Position numbers and translations under genes: made by a program
NCBI RefSeq assembly: GCF_028463985.1
Contig: NZ_CP116766.1
Span: 1,612,001-1,676,000 of the forward strand
Reading direction: 5' to 3'
DNA length: 64,000 bases
Source of the DNA: Neisseria lisongii
GTDB lineage: Bacteria; Pseudomonadota; Gammaproteobacteria; Burkholderiales; Neisseriaceae
Shown: piece after piece, positions 19,130 through 27,736 of the stretch
Numbering within the stretch: position 1 is the stretch's first letter
Layout: each line of letters begins with the position of its first letter
The notes under the pieces: generated by a model
Told to the model about the DNA's origin: nothing
The model's database searches: none
What the model saw: only the letters and a program-made list of their open reading frames with translations

Positions 19130-20317
19130 ATGAATCAGACAACCAATCTGCTGACTGTCGCCATCTGCGTGGGCGAGGCTTCGGGGGATTTGCTCGGTGC
19201 GCATTTGATGCGGGCGTTGCGGCAACAGCGGCCGGATATCCGTTTTGTCGGCATCGGCGGCGAACGGATGAAAGCGGAGGGATTTGAGAGCCTTTATGAT
19301 CAGGAAAAACTGGCGGTACGCGGTTTTGTCGAGGTGATTAAACGGCTGCCTGCGATTTTGAGCATCCGCAAAGGGATCGTGAACGATTTAATCCGTATCC
19401 GCCCTGATGTATTTGTCGGCATTGATGCGCCGGACTTTAATCTCGGCGTGGCGCAGAAACTGAAAGCGGCGGGGATTCCGACGCTGCATTATGTCAGCCC
19501 GTCGGTGTGGGCTTGGCGGCGGGAACGGGTTAATACGATTGTTCATCAGGTGAACAAAGTATTGTGTCTGTTTCCGATGGAACCGCAGCTATATCTCGAT
19601 GCGGGCGGACGGGCGGAATTTGTCGGCCACCCGATGGCGCAGACCATGCCGCTGGAAAACGATCGGGCTGCCGCCCGCCAAACGTTGGGGCTGGCGGAAC
19701 ATATTCCGGTATTTGCCTTGCTGCCCGGTAGCCGCACCAGTGAAATCGACTATATGGCACCGGTGTTTTTTCAGACGGCCTTGCTGCTGCTGAAAAAATA
19801 TCCGAACGCCCGTTTTCTGCTGCCCGCTGCCACCGCCGCCACCCGCCGCCGTCTGACCGCTTTATTGGCACAACCCGAATTTGCAGCCCTACCGCTGCTG
19901 ATGACCGACAAACAGTCGGATTTGGTCTGCACTGCCGCCGATGTGGTTTTGGTTACCAGCGGCACTGCCACGCTGGAAGTGGCGCTGTGCAAACGACCGA
20001 TGGTGATCAGTTATAAAATTTCACCGCTGACTTATGCTTATGTGAAGCGCAAAATCAAAGTGCCGCATGTCGGGCTGCCGAATATCCTGCTCGGTCGGGA
20101 AGCTGTGCCGGAACTGCTGCAACACGATGCAACGCCGGAAAAACTGGCAGCGGCGGTGTCCGACTGGTACGACCAACCGCAAAAAACCGCAGCTTTACAA
20201 GAGGATTTCCGCCAACTGCATTTATTGTTGAAACAGGATACCGCCGCCCTTGCCGCCGCTGCCGTTTTAGCGGAAATTCCGGCGAAACAAAATGAACAGA
20301 GGCCGTCTGAAAAATGA
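19130..20317 (+). CDS. lpxB: Lipid-A-disaccharide synthase
   Basis: LpxB joins UDP-2,3-diacylglucosamine to lipid X, forming the beta-1,6 disaccharide of lipid A at the inner face of the inner membrane. It is a GT-B fold glycosyltransferase of family GT19; 395 residues is typical. Recognisable parts are VAICVGEASGDLLGAHLMRAL at the N-terminus, VGIDAPDFN, HYVSPSVWAWR, LLPGSRTSEI and VLVTSGTATLEVAL in the nucleotide-binding half. The C-terminus ends QRPSEK, where a DUS is read in frame just before the stop. It lies with rnhB, apart from the lpxD-fabZ-lpxA cluster found 25 kb away. Confidence 0.96.
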   Translation: MNQTTNLLTVAICVGEASGDLLGAHLMRALRQQRPDIRFVGIGGERMKAEGFESLYDQEKLAVRGFVEVIKRLPAILSIRKGIVNDLIRIRPDVFVGIDAPDFNLGVAQKLKAAGIPTLHYVSPSVWAWRRERVNTIVHQVNKVLCLFPMEPQLYLDAGGRAEFVGHPMAQTMPLENDRAAARQTLGLAEHIPVFALLPGSRTSEIDYMAPVFFQTALLLLKKYPNARFLLPAATAATRRRLTALLAQPEFAALPLLMTDKQSDLVCTAADVVLVTSGTATLEVALCKRPMVISYKISPLTYAYVKRKIKVPHVGLPNILLGREAVPELLQHDATPEKLAAAVSDWYDQPQKTAALQEDFRQLHLLLKQDTAALAAAAVLAEIPAKQNEQRPSEK

Positions 20318-20370
20318 GTGGAACGAATTTCTGCAAAGCCATAATCATTTTCCCAATTTTCAGACGGCCT
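20299..20370. repeat. Inverted DUS pair with DUS-linked repeat at the lpxB-rnhB junction
   Basis: AGGCCGTCTGAA overlaps the last codons of lpxB. The DUS-linked repeat follows (ATGAGTGGAACGAATTTCTG), then TTTTCAGACGGCCT. The hairpin sits between two genes on the same strand, so it may attenuate rnhB. Confidence 0.55.
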
Positions 20371-20423
20371 GATTTCCGGACGACCATTCCGGTTTGATTT
20401 AACGATATACAACGGATTTTCTA

Positions 20424-21014
20424 ATGCAACCCATTCTTTCCGCCGGCGTGGACGAAGCCGGGCGCGGGCCGCTGGTCGGTAGCGTATTTGCCGCCGCCGT
20501 AATTCTGCCCGCAGATTACCACCTGCCCGGTTTGACCGATTCCAAAAAACTCAGCGAGAAAAAGCGGGATATACTGGCGGAACAAATCAAACAGCAGGCT
20601 TTGGCATGGGCGGTGGCGAGTGCATCGGTCGCAGAAATTCACGAACTGAATATTCTGCACGCCACCATGTTGGCGATGAAGCGAGCCGTGGCCGCTTTGT
20701 CCCTGACACCCAGCAAAGTGTGGATAGACGGCAACCGTGTGCCGGAAAATCTCGGTATCGCCGCCGAAGCCGTGGTGAAAGGCGACAGCAAAATCATGGA
20801 AATTTCCGCCGCTTCAGTGCTGGCCAAAACCGCCCGCGATGCGGAAATGTATGCCTTAGACAAACGCTACCCGCAATATGGTTTTGCGCAGCACAAAGGT
20901 TACGGCACGGCCAAACATCTGGCGGCATTACAGCAATTCGGCGTTCTGCCCGAACACCGCCAAGATTTCGCCCCCGTGCGGGCATTGTTGGCACAGGGGC
21001 GTTTGTTTGAATAA
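20424..21014 (+). CDS. rnhB: Ribonuclease HII
   Basis: RNase HII cuts the RNA strand of RNA-DNA hybrids and removes single ribonucleotides from DNA. The 196-residue protein begins with the catalytic Asp-Glu-Gly motif GVDEAGRGPLVG, followed by TDSKKLSEKKR, and has KVWIDGNRVP and later VLAKTARDAEM with the acidic residues of the active site. The DKRYPQYGFAQHKGYGT block is characteristic of bacterial RNase HII. It follows lpxB and is closed by a 12-bp-stem terminator facing parA. Confidence 0.96.
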   Translation: MQPILSAGVDEAGRGPLVGSVFAAAVILPADYHLPGLTDSKKLSEKKRDILAEQIKQQALAWAVASASVAEIHELNILHATMLAMKRAVAALSLTPSKVWIDGNRVPENLGIAAEAVVKGDSKIMEISAASVLAKTARDAEMYALDKRYPQYGFAQHKGYGTAKHLAALQQFGVLPEHRQDFAPVRALLAQGRLFE

Positions 21015-21039
21015 TTTTGAATAAAATATAGTGGAATAA

Positions 21040-21072
21040 AATAACGGGCAAAGCAGGTGATTGCCCGTTATT
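21040..21072. terminator. Hairpin terminator after rnhB
   Basis: AATAACGGGCAA (21040-21051) pairs perfectly with TTGCCCGTTATT (21061-21072) around a nine-base loop. An inverted AT-DUS pair (21077-21131) follows before the convergent parA. Confidence 0.75.
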
Positions 21073-21151
21073 CACAATGCCGTCTGAAAACTGTATTTCC
21101 TATTTATGGAAACCCAATTTTCAGACGGCATTGCTTTCGCTTGTTACATCG

Positions 21152-21928
21152 TCAGACGGTTTTGCCGACCCGTTTCATCAGTTCTTCCGCCAATGCCAGA
21201 TAGGCTTTTGCACCTTTGGCGGAAGCATCGTATGCCAAGGCGGGCATGCCGTGGCTGGGGGCTTCGGCGAGGCGGATGTTGCGGGGGATGGTGGTGTCGA
21301 ACATGAGGTTGCCGAAATGCTGTTTGAGCTGTTCGCTGACTTCGACCACCAGTCGGCTGCGGCCGTCATACATGGTACGCACGATGCCGGTTACGTCTAA
21401 TTTCGGGTTGATTGCCTGTCGGATTTTGCGCACGGTCGCTACTAAGTCGGAAATGCCTTCCAAGGCGTAATATTCGCACAACATCGGTACGATCACGCCG
21501 TTGGCGGCGACAAGGCCGTTGAGGGTTAAGAGTGTGAGCGAGGGCGGACAGTCGATCAGGACGAAATCGTAATCGCTATCCACGGCCTGCAAGGCGTTTT
21601 TGAGGCGGATTTCGCGGGCGATTTCCTGCACGAGTTCGACTTCTGCACCTGCCAAGGCTCGGTTGGCGGCCAATACGTCGTAGCCGCCGCTTTCGCTGCG
21701 GATCACAGCGCTGCGGATGTCGGTGTCGCCCAATACGACTTGGTAAACGCCTTGTTCGATGGCGGCTTTGTCGATGCCGCTGCCGGTGGTGGCGTTGCCC
21801 TGCGGGTCTAAATCAATGACCAAAACCCGTTGTTTTCTGGCGGCGAGTGAGGCGGCCAGATTGACGGTGGTGGTGGTTTTGCCGACGCCGCCTTTTTGGT
21901 TGGCAACGGCGATGATTTGTGCGCTCAT
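21152..21928 (-). CDS. parA: ParA/Soj-type chromosome partitioning ATPase
   Basis: A 258-residue deviant Walker ATPase that dimerises on DNA with ATP and moves ParB-parS complexes. The deviant Walker A KGGVGKTT is at about residues 11-18 with the signature lysine, then VLVIDLDPQGNATTG and VLIDCPPSLTLLTLNGL. It is downstream of rsmG on the same strand, the usual mnmG-rsmG-parA context, but no parB follows: the next gene is rnhB on the opposite strand. ParB must be encoded outside this window or elsewhere on the chromosome. Confidence 0.93.
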   Translation of the reverse strand: MSAQIIAVANQKGGVGKTTTTVNLAASLAARKQRVLVIDLDPQGNATTGSGIDKAAIEQGVYQVVLGDTDIRSAVIRSESGGYDVLAANRALAGAEVELVQEIAREIRLKNALQAVDSDYDFVLIDCPPSLTLLTLNGLVAANGVIVPMLCEYYALEGISDLVATVRKIRQAINPKLDVTGIVRTMYDGRSRLVVEVSEQLKQHFGNLMFDTTIPRNIRLAEAPSHGMPALAYDASAKGAKAYLALAEELMKRVGKTV

Positions 21929-22046
21929 AATGTTCGGTTATTCAGGTTGGTTGGCTGGGATTGTACCGTTATTTGGCGAAAATGGATATACGGTTTAGCT
22001 GGCGCAAATTTCGTTTTGGTTTCGTAGAAACTCGTTACACTCATTT

Positions 22047-22685
22047 TCAGACGGCCTGCGCTGCGGTTTGGCGCAAAATCACCATATGGCGCTCGGCATT
22101 GAGTTGCGGCACATGGAGCGTGTCCACTTTTTCCACGGTGATGTTTTGCGGCAAGCGGGCGATTTCCTCATGCGGATACACGCCTTTCATGGCTGCCCAG
22201 TAGCCGTCGGGTTTCAAGAGCTGCGCCGTCCAGCCGACAAAATCGGCGAGTTCGGCAAAGGCACGGCTGGTAATTACGTCTGCCTGCATATCGCTGACGG
22301 CTTCGACTCTGCCGCTGACGACCCGCACGTTTTTCAGTTCCAATTCAATCGCTGCCTGCTGCAGAAACGAGGTTTTTTTGGTGTTGGCATCCAACAGGGT
22401 AATCTGCAGGTCGGGGCGGCAAATGGCGGTGGGTATCCCCGGCTGGCCGCCGCCGGAACCGACATCAAGCATGGTTTGCGCACCGGCAACGTAGGGCAAC
22501 AGCGTAAGGCTGTCGAGCAGGTGGTGGCTGACCATTTGCGATTCGTCCCGCAGGGCGGTGAGGTTGTAGGTTTTGTTCCACTTTTTGAGCAGGCCGATGT
22601 AGGCGAGCAGTTTTTCCTGCTCGCTGCTGCTGATTGCCAAACCCATTTCGGCAATCCCGGCTTGCAGCGTTTGGGCATGATTCAT
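22047..22685 (-). CDS. rsmG: 16S rRNA (guanine527-N7)-methyltransferase
   Basis: RsmG (GidB) methylates N7 of G527 in 16S rRNA using S-adenosylmethionine; loss gives low-level streptomycin resistance. The 212-residue length fits. Family features visible are KWNKTYNLTALRD and HHLLDSLTLLPYV, then the SAM-binding MLDVGSGGGQPGIPTAI (about 92-108), LLDANTKKTSFLQQA and VITSRAFAEL. It precedes parA on the same strand, with a 118-bp gap holding a DUS-linked repeat. Confidence 0.96.
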   Translation of the reverse strand: MNHAQTLQAGIAEMGLAISSSEQEKLLAYIGLLKKWNKTYNLTALRDESQMVSHHLLDSLTLLPYVAGAQTMLDVGSGGGQPGIPTAICRPDLQITLLDANTKKTSFLQQAAIELELKNVRVVSGRVEAVSDMQADVITSRAFAELADFVGWTAQLLKPDGYWAAMKGVYPHEEIARLPQNITVEKVDTLHVPQLNAERHMVILRQTAAQAV

Positions 22686-22710
22686 GTTGGTTTCCTTTGC
22701 CGTTTGGGGA

Positions 22711-22746
22711 AACAGGTCGTCTGAAATGTGTATTTTCAGACGGCCT
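22711..22746. terminator. Inverted DUS pair with one variant arm (AGGTCGTCTGAA)
   Basis: The left arm 22714-22725 is AGGTCGTCTGAA, one base different from the standard AG-DUS and equal to the variant described for N. mucosa-type species. The right arm 22735-22746 is canonical. The mismatch becomes a G-U pair in RNA, so the hairpin still forms. Confidence 0.7.
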
Positions 22747-22759
22747 GCGTTGCTGTTTA

Positions 22760-23188
22760 TCAGCGGCCGTTGATATGGGTGTAGCTGTTGCTGCGCACGC
22801 CTTCAATCGGCGCTCGTTGGTGGTGGTAAGACGGGGTCAGCTGCTGGTTGGCAACGGGCTGCTGCACCACGGTACGCTCGACAATCACGGTGGTGCCGTC
22901 TTCACGTTGGTAAGTCGTGGTGGTGGTTTGCTCGGTTTGGGTTTCGTTGGTGTTGATCCGCTCGACGACGGTGTCTTTGCCCGGATGGTATTCGCGCGGC
23001 AAGCGGTTGTGGGCTTTGTCGTAATAATAGCTGTCGGCGAGGTTGTAATACACCACTTCGGCATCGTTGCCGACATAGGCCGGGAAGGATTCACCGGCGG
23101 TTTGAGTGGTCGCCGATACGCCGTGGGCGAACGCTGCGCCTGCGGATACGGCGGCAAATGCGAGCATCAGAGATTGATTCAGTTTCAT
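22760..23188 (-). CDS. Small exported protein, Thr/Gln-rich, unknown
   Basis: I do not recognise this 142-residue protein. It has a good Sec signal peptide (MKLNQSLMLAFAAVSAGAAF, then AHG), suggesting periplasmic location. The mature part contains an aromatic patch VVYYNLADSYYYDK, a threonine/glutamine tract TNETQTEQTTTTTY and a polar tail. There is no cysteine. A GGAC ribosome binding site precedes the start. It lies between rsmG and mnmG on the same strand, bounded by DUS on both sides, so it may be a separate unit inserted in the conserved mnmG-rsmG order. Confidence 0.6.
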   Translation of the reverse strand: MKLNQSLMLAFAAVSAGAAFAHGVSATTQTAGESFPAYVGNDAEVVYYNLADSYYYDKAHNRLPREYHPGKDTVVERINTNETQTEQTTTTTYQREDGTTVIVERTVVQQPVANQQLTPSYHHQRAPIEGVRSNSYTHINGR

Positions 23189-23239
23189 AAAAAGTCCTTT
23201 TTATTCAGTTAGATTTCGGTATTCAGCAAAGCGCCGTTT

Positions 23240-25135
23240 TCAGACGGCATCTCTGAAGCCCCGTTTCAAATGTACCATCAGCAGTGCCACTGCTGCGGGG
23301 GTTACGCCGGAAATGCGGCTTGCCTGTCCGACGGTTTCGGGGCGGTTGGCATTGAGTTTCTGCTGCACTTCCGCCGACAGGCCTTTGACTTTGGCATAGT
23401 CGATGTCCTGCGGCAGTTTCAGCGTTTCAATGTCCCGCCGACCTTGGATTTCTTCGTTTTGGCGGTCGATATAGCCTTGATATTTCACTTGGATTTCTAC
23501 TTGTTCCACTACATCGTCGCCCAGTTTTTCAGACGGCATGGCATCGGGCAAGGTCATCAGGGCAGCGTAGTCGATATTTGGGCGGCGCAACAGGTCGTGC
23601 AGATTGGCTTCGCGGCTGAGTTTCTGACCCAATACCCGCTCTTGTTCGGCCGCCGACAGTTTTTGCGGCGTGTACCACGTGCTTTTCAGGCGTTGGATTT
23701 CACGCTCGATGTTTTCCCGTTTGCGGTCAAACGCTTGCCATTGGGCTTCGGAAACCAAGCCGATTTTGTAGCCGTCTTCGGTCAGACGCATATCGGCGTT
23801 GTCTTCCCGCAACTGCAACCGGTATTCGGCACGGCTGGTAAACATGCGGTACGGCTCGTTCACGCCTTTGGTAATCAAATCGTCCACCAACACGCCCAGA
23901 TACGCCTGTTCCCGCCGCAGCAGCAGCGGGTCTTGTTCCCGCACATACTGCACGGCATTGGCACCCGCCAGCAGGCCTTGTGCGGCGGCTTCTTCGTAGC
24001 CGGTCGTGCCGTTGATTTGTCCGGCGAAAAACAGACCCTGAATGGTTTTGGTTTCCAAGCTCGCTTTCAGGTTGCGGGGGTCGAAATAATCGTATTCGAT
24101 GGCATAACCGGGACGCAGGATATGGGCGTTTTCCAAGCCCGTCATCGAGCGCACCAGCGCAATCTGAATATCGAAAGGCAGACTGGTGGAAATGCCGTTC
24201 GGATAATATTCGTGAGTGGTCAGGCCTTCCGGCTCAAGGAAAATCTGATGGCTGTCTTTATCGGCAAAGCGGTTGATTTTGTCTTCGATAGACGGACAAT
24301 ACCTCGGGCCGACACCTTCGATTTTTCCGGTAAACATCGGGCTTCGGTCGAAGCCGGAACGGATAATCTCGTGTGTTTTCAGATTGGTATGCGTAATCCA
24401 GCACGACACCTGCTGCGGGTGCATTCCGGCATTGCCCCGCACGGAAAACACCGGCACCGGCGTATCGCCCGGCTGCTCGGTGAGACGGGAAAAATCAATG
24501 GTTCGGCCGTCGATTCTCGGCGGCGTACCGGTTTTCAGACGGCCTTGCGGCAGTTTCAATTCCCGCAGACGGCCGCCCAAAGACTGCGCCGCCGGATCAC
24601 CGGCACGCCCGCCTTCGTAGTTTTCCAAACCGATGTGGATTTTGCCCGATAAAAACGTACCGGCGGTCAAAACCACCGAACGTGCTTTAAATTCCACGCC
24701 CATGGCGGTCATCACGCCGCTGATGCGCTCACCCTCCAGCGTAACGTCTTCCACCGCCTGTTGGAACAAGTCCAGATGTTCCTGATTTTCCAGCATTTCC
24801 CGAATGGCGGCCTTATAGAGAATGCGGTCGGCCTGCGCCCGTGTCGCCCGCACCGCCGGACCTTTGGACGCATTCAGACGGCGGAACTGGATACCCGATT
24901 TATCGGTCGCCAGCGCCATTGCGCCGCCGAGTGCATCGACTTCCCGCACCAAATGGCCTTTGCCGATGCCGCCGATGGAAGGATTGCAGGACATTTGTCC
25001 CAAGGTTTCGATATTGTGGGTCAACAGCAGCGTGGCAGCGCCCATGCGTGCCGCCGCCAACGCCGCTTCCGTGCCGGCATGGCCGCCGCCGACCACGATG
25101 ACATCATAAGTTTTAGGATAAATCATATTCGCCAT
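23240..25135 (-). CDS. mnmG: tRNA uridine 5-carboxymethylaminomethyl modification enzyme MnmG
   Basis: MnmG (GidA) works with MnmE to modify wobble U34 of certain tRNAs, using FAD, NADH and methylene-tetrahydrofolate. The 631-residue size is standard. The FAD-binding VIVVGGGHAGTEAALAAARM is at about residues 13-32; other conserved segments are MSCNPSIGGIGKGHLVREVD, GTFLSGKIHIG, YCPSIEDKI and the substrate region GLFFAGQINGTTGYEEAAAQ. The C-terminal helical domain contacts MnmE. One DUS is read in frame in the C-terminal part (DAMPSEKLGDD). It is followed by the small exported protein and rsmG. Confidence 0.97.
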   Translation of the reverse strand: MANMIYPKTYDVIVVGGGHAGTEAALAAARMGAATLLLTHNIETLGQMSCNPSIGGIGKGHLVREVDALGGAMALATDKSGIQFRRLNASKGPAVRATRAQADRILYKAAIREMLENQEHLDLFQQAVEDVTLEGERISGVMTAMGVEFKARSVVLTAGTFLSGKIHIGLENYEGGRAGDPAAQSLGGRLRELKLPQGRLKTGTPPRIDGRTIDFSRLTEQPGDTPVPVFSVRGNAGMHPQQVSCWITHTNLKTHEIIRSGFDRSPMFTGKIEGVGPRYCPSIEDKINRFADKDSHQIFLEPEGLTTHEYYPNGISTSLPFDIQIALVRSMTGLENAHILRPGYAIEYDYFDPRNLKASLETKTIQGLFFAGQINGTTGYEEAAAQGLLAGANAVQYVREQDPLLLRREQAYLGVLVDDLITKGVNEPYRMFTSRAEYRLQLREDNADMRLTEDGYKIGLVSEAQWQAFDRKRENIEREIQRLKSTWYTPQKLSAAEQERVLGQKLSREANLHDLLRRPNIDYAALMTLPDAMPSEKLGDDVVEQVEIQVKYQGYIDRQNEEIQGRRDIETLKLPQDIDYAKVKGLSAEVQQKLNANRPETVGQASRISGVTPAAVALLMVHLKRGFRDAV

Positions 25136-25237
25136 AAATTGAATGTGTTATGTGAAGGCAAAACCGGACATTGTACGCCGTTTTGACCGATTGCGGAATA
25201 CGGCGCAAGGCAGAATACCTGCGTGCAAACGCCTGTT

Positions 25238-26893
25238 TTACAGTTTTTCCAACAAGGCAAAACCTTCTGTTTTATTGCGGGGGCGTGCGCCTTGCCAAAT
25301 CATGCGCCAGCCTGTCGGCGCTGCGGCGGTTTTGGGCTGCTCGACCAGACGGTAGGTGCAATGTTCGTCAAGCGTCAGCGGCAGATGGCCGTATTGCGCC
25401 CACGCCATGCGTGCGGTTTCCGCCTGCGGCGCAACACTGATACAGCTCAGGCCGTCTGAAATCTCTTTTTTCAGTTCGGCCGACAACGAGGCCTCCATTT
25501 GCCGCACCACTGGCGCATGGCTTTTGGCGGCATCAAGCCACGGCAGCAGCAGCGTCATCAGCAACGCCCACGCCAGCGTAACCCCCGCCGCCCAATTCGT
25601 TACCGCCTGTCGCCCGCGAATATTTTTGCGGGTAATCGCCAGCAGCCACAACGGGGTAAACAACACAGCCACCACCATCGGCATAGTGTCGATATCAGGC
25701 AGATAATACGGGCTGAAATAAGCGGCACGCTCCGCCAGTTTCGCCGGCCAGCCGTAATTGGCCGCCGCAAAACCCAGCCACAGAAACGCCGCCAGCAGCC
25801 CGAACGTCATAATGCCGAACCAGTTAAGAAACGCCGCCGCTCCCCGCCGCAAACCGTCCAACTGCGCCGCCGCCAGCAACGCCAAAGGCGGCAGCAGCCA
25901 CACCAAACGCTCCTGCACCGGCTGCGGGTCAAACGACAGCAACAGCAACACCAGCACCAGCCACGCCGCCGCCAACACGCCCCACGCCTGCGCCGTAATC
26001 CGCATCCGCACACCGCTCCATACCGCCAGCGGCCACGCCGGAAAGGTAAACCACAGCAGGTTTTTCAGATAATACAGCAACGAGGCCGTCTGAAAAGCAG
26101 GCAGATTGTGCGGCTGCAAACCGCCCCAAATGCCCAACAGATAAGCGTCCCGCCACACTGCAAACTCTTGCGGCGAATACAGCCGCAACGCAAAAGGATA
26201 CAGCGGCAGCAGCGGCAGCGCCACGGCAAATGCGCCGAACAGCGTCAGCCAATAACGTTTGAACCGCCATGCAGCGTGCAGCGGCAGCAGCAGCGCCAAC
26301 GCCATCAGCGACAACGGCAGCAGCCAGCCTTCCGCCAGCGACAGCAACACCCAGCCGCCGCCCAACAGCAGCGAAGCGGCAATCACTTTTTTCCCCGCCA
26401 GCGAAAATCCGCATAAAATCAAACCCAAAGCCGCAAATGTCAGCGATGTGCCGTTGAGAAAATGCGTCATCGGCAACAAGCCGACACAACCGATCAACGC
26501 CAGCACCACGCTGCGCCCGTGATGTCGGCCTAAAAAATGAAACCCCGCCACGCCGCAGCCGAACAGCCCGACAGCAGTAAACAGTACACTGGCAAGCCGT
26601 GCCGCCGCATAAGCGTCCATTGCCCACGGCGAAAACAGCCGCACCAGCGTTGCCGCCGTCCACAAATACACCGGCGACACCGAAAAATCCGTGCGGCCCA
26701 ATACATCGGCGTGCCAATACGCCCCGCTTTGCACAGCCGCTTCGACTGCGGTAAACAGCGCCGGCTCGTTCGGGTGCCACAAATCATGGGAAAACACGCC
26801 CGGCCACAGCCAGGCAAATGCCATCAGCAGCAGAAGCCACGGTTTTTCACGGGTTTTGAAAGTGGAAGCAGAAGGCGGGGTGTAGGTCAGCAT
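25238..26893 (-). CDS. ArnT/PMT-like membrane glycosyltransferase
   Basis: A 551-residue protein with about a dozen membrane helices and a C-terminal soluble tail, resembling the GT-C fold PMT/ArnT family that transfers sugars from polyprenyl-phosphate donors on the periplasmic side. The first loop contains HDLWHPNEPALFTAVEAAVQ, where the acidic-residue motif of GT-C enzymes is expected, followed by DFSVSPVYLWTAA. The region FQTASLLYYLKNL contains a DUS read in frame. ArnT adds aminoarabinose to lipid A; whether this protein does so, or glycosylates another carrier, cannot be told from sequence. It stands alone upstream of mnmG. Confidence 0.72.
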   Translation of the reverse strand: MLTYTPPSASTFKTREKPWLLLLMAFAWLWPGVFSHDLWHPNEPALFTAVEAAVQSGAYWHADVLGRTDFSVSPVYLWTAATLVRLFSPWAMDAYAAARLASVLFTAVGLFGCGVAGFHFLGRHHGRSVVLALIGCVGLLPMTHFLNGTSLTFAALGLILCGFSLAGKKVIAASLLLGGGWVLLSLAEGWLLPLSLMALALLLPLHAAWRFKRYWLTLFGAFAVALPLLPLYPFALRLYSPQEFAVWRDAYLLGIWGGLQPHNLPAFQTASLLYYLKNLLWFTFPAWPLAVWSGVRMRITAQAWGVLAAAWLVLVLLLLSFDPQPVQERLVWLLPPLALLAAAQLDGLRRGAAAFLNWFGIMTFGLLAAFLWLGFAAANYGWPAKLAERAAYFSPYYLPDIDTMPMVVAVLFTPLWLLAITRKNIRGRQAVTNWAAGVTLAWALLMTLLLPWLDAAKSHAPVVRQMEASLSAELKKEISDGLSCISVAPQAETARMAWAQYGHLPLTLDEHCTYRLVEQPKTAAAPTGWRMIWQGARPRNKTEGFALLEKL

Positions 26894-26974
26894 AGATAGT
26901 CAGTATGATGAAAAATTCGGGGGAACAGGCAAAACAGTTGCCGCTTGCGGTTGGCGAATATCGTGAATTCACTT

Positions 26975-27084
26975 TATAGCGGATTTAATTAATTTTCGAT
27001 ACAAAGCAGCAAGCCGCAGACAGTACAAGTAGTACGGCAAGGTGCAGCAACGCCGTAGCGAAAGTTAAGTTAATCCGCTATATA
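26975..27084. repeat. CREE-like element with TATAGCGGATTAA-type ends
   Basis: A 110-bp element with ends TATAGCGGATTTAATTAA and TTAAGTTAATCCGCTATA and the Correia interior ACAAAGCAGCAAGCCGCAG, CAGTACAAGTAGTACGGCAA, AACGCCGTAG. It is preceded by a second partial end, ATCGTGAATTCACTTTA, so a different CREE end was present here. It lies in the gap between the glycosyltransferase gene and the rpmE terminator. Confidence 0.75.
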
Positions 27085-27115
27085 GCCTAGTGTAACAAAA
27101 TTCGCCGCAGGCAAC

Positions 27116-27147
27116 AAAAAACCGAACCCTGCGCAGGATTCGGTTTT
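27116..27147 (-). terminator. rpmE terminator
   Basis: AAAAACCGAACCCTGCG and CGCAGGATTCGGTTTTT form a long stem with T-runs on both strands, 26 bp after the rpmE stop. Confidence 0.88.
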
Positions 27148-27172
27148 TCTTCCAACTTTCAACGGCAAGCGA

Positions 27173-27388
27173 TTAGCGTTTGAACAGGTTGCCGAATTTG
27201 TTGTTGAATTTGTCCACACGGCCGGTGGTATCGACGATTTTTTGCTGACCGGTGTAGAACGGGTGGCACAAAGAGCAAACCTCGATATTGAAGCTGTCTT
27301 TTTCCAGCGCAGATTTAGTGGTGAATTTGTTGCCGCAAGAGCAGTTTACCGTGATTTCGTGGTAATTAGGGTGGATATCTTGTTTCAT
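27173..27388 (-). CDS. rpmE: 50S ribosomal protein L31 (zinc-binding type)
   Basis: L31 bridges the large and small subunits near the central protuberance. The 71-residue protein begins MKQDIHPNYHEITVNCSCGN and keeps four cysteines (CSC at about 16-18 and CSLC at about 37-40), the zinc-binding type of L31. This matters because zinc-independent paralogues replace it when zinc is scarce. A GGAC ribosome binding site precedes the start, and a GCATAGG...CCTATGC hairpin (about 27412-27432) in the leader could be regulatory. Confidence 0.96.
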   Translation of the reverse strand: MKQDIHPNYHEITVNCSCGNKFTTKSALEKDSFNIEVCSLCHPFYTGQQKIVDTTGRVDKFNNKFGNLFKR

Positions 27389-27574
27389 GTTATGTCCTTT
27401 TTGTTAAGCGGGCATAGGGGTTTTGCCTATGCTTCATGGATACGGAAAAGAAATGTCATCCCATTTCCTTACCGAAACGTGCGATTATTGCGATTTTTTG
27501 CTGAAACGTCAAGCGGATGTTGCGGTTTTTGTCGTTTTTGTGCAAATGCCGGAAACCATTTTCCGTATCGACAA

Positions 27575-27608
27575 CAGGCCGTCTGAAAATGCGATTTTCA
27601 GACGGCCT
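27575..27608. terminator. Inverted DUS pair between rne and rpmE
   Basis: CAGGCCGTCTGAAAA and TTTTCAGACGGCCT are separated by four bases, about 130 bp beyond the rne stop codon. It is the likely rne terminator. The rest of the gap 27389-27736 holds the rpmE leader and no gene. Confidence 0.7.
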
Positions 27609-27736
27609 CGGTTCAAATTGAAAGGCAAATGAAATAACCGGAACACCCCGCCAAGCGGAAAACCGCCCTTTTCCCCGCCGCACAAGCAGGCGGGGTTATA
27701 TTGGCCGATAAATATTGTCCGGTTATTCCGCCATGC

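Noticed and set aside
23270..24652. A 460-codon open frame antisense to mnmG
   Set aside because: mnmG is fully conserved on the other strand; the antisense product has no recognisable domain.
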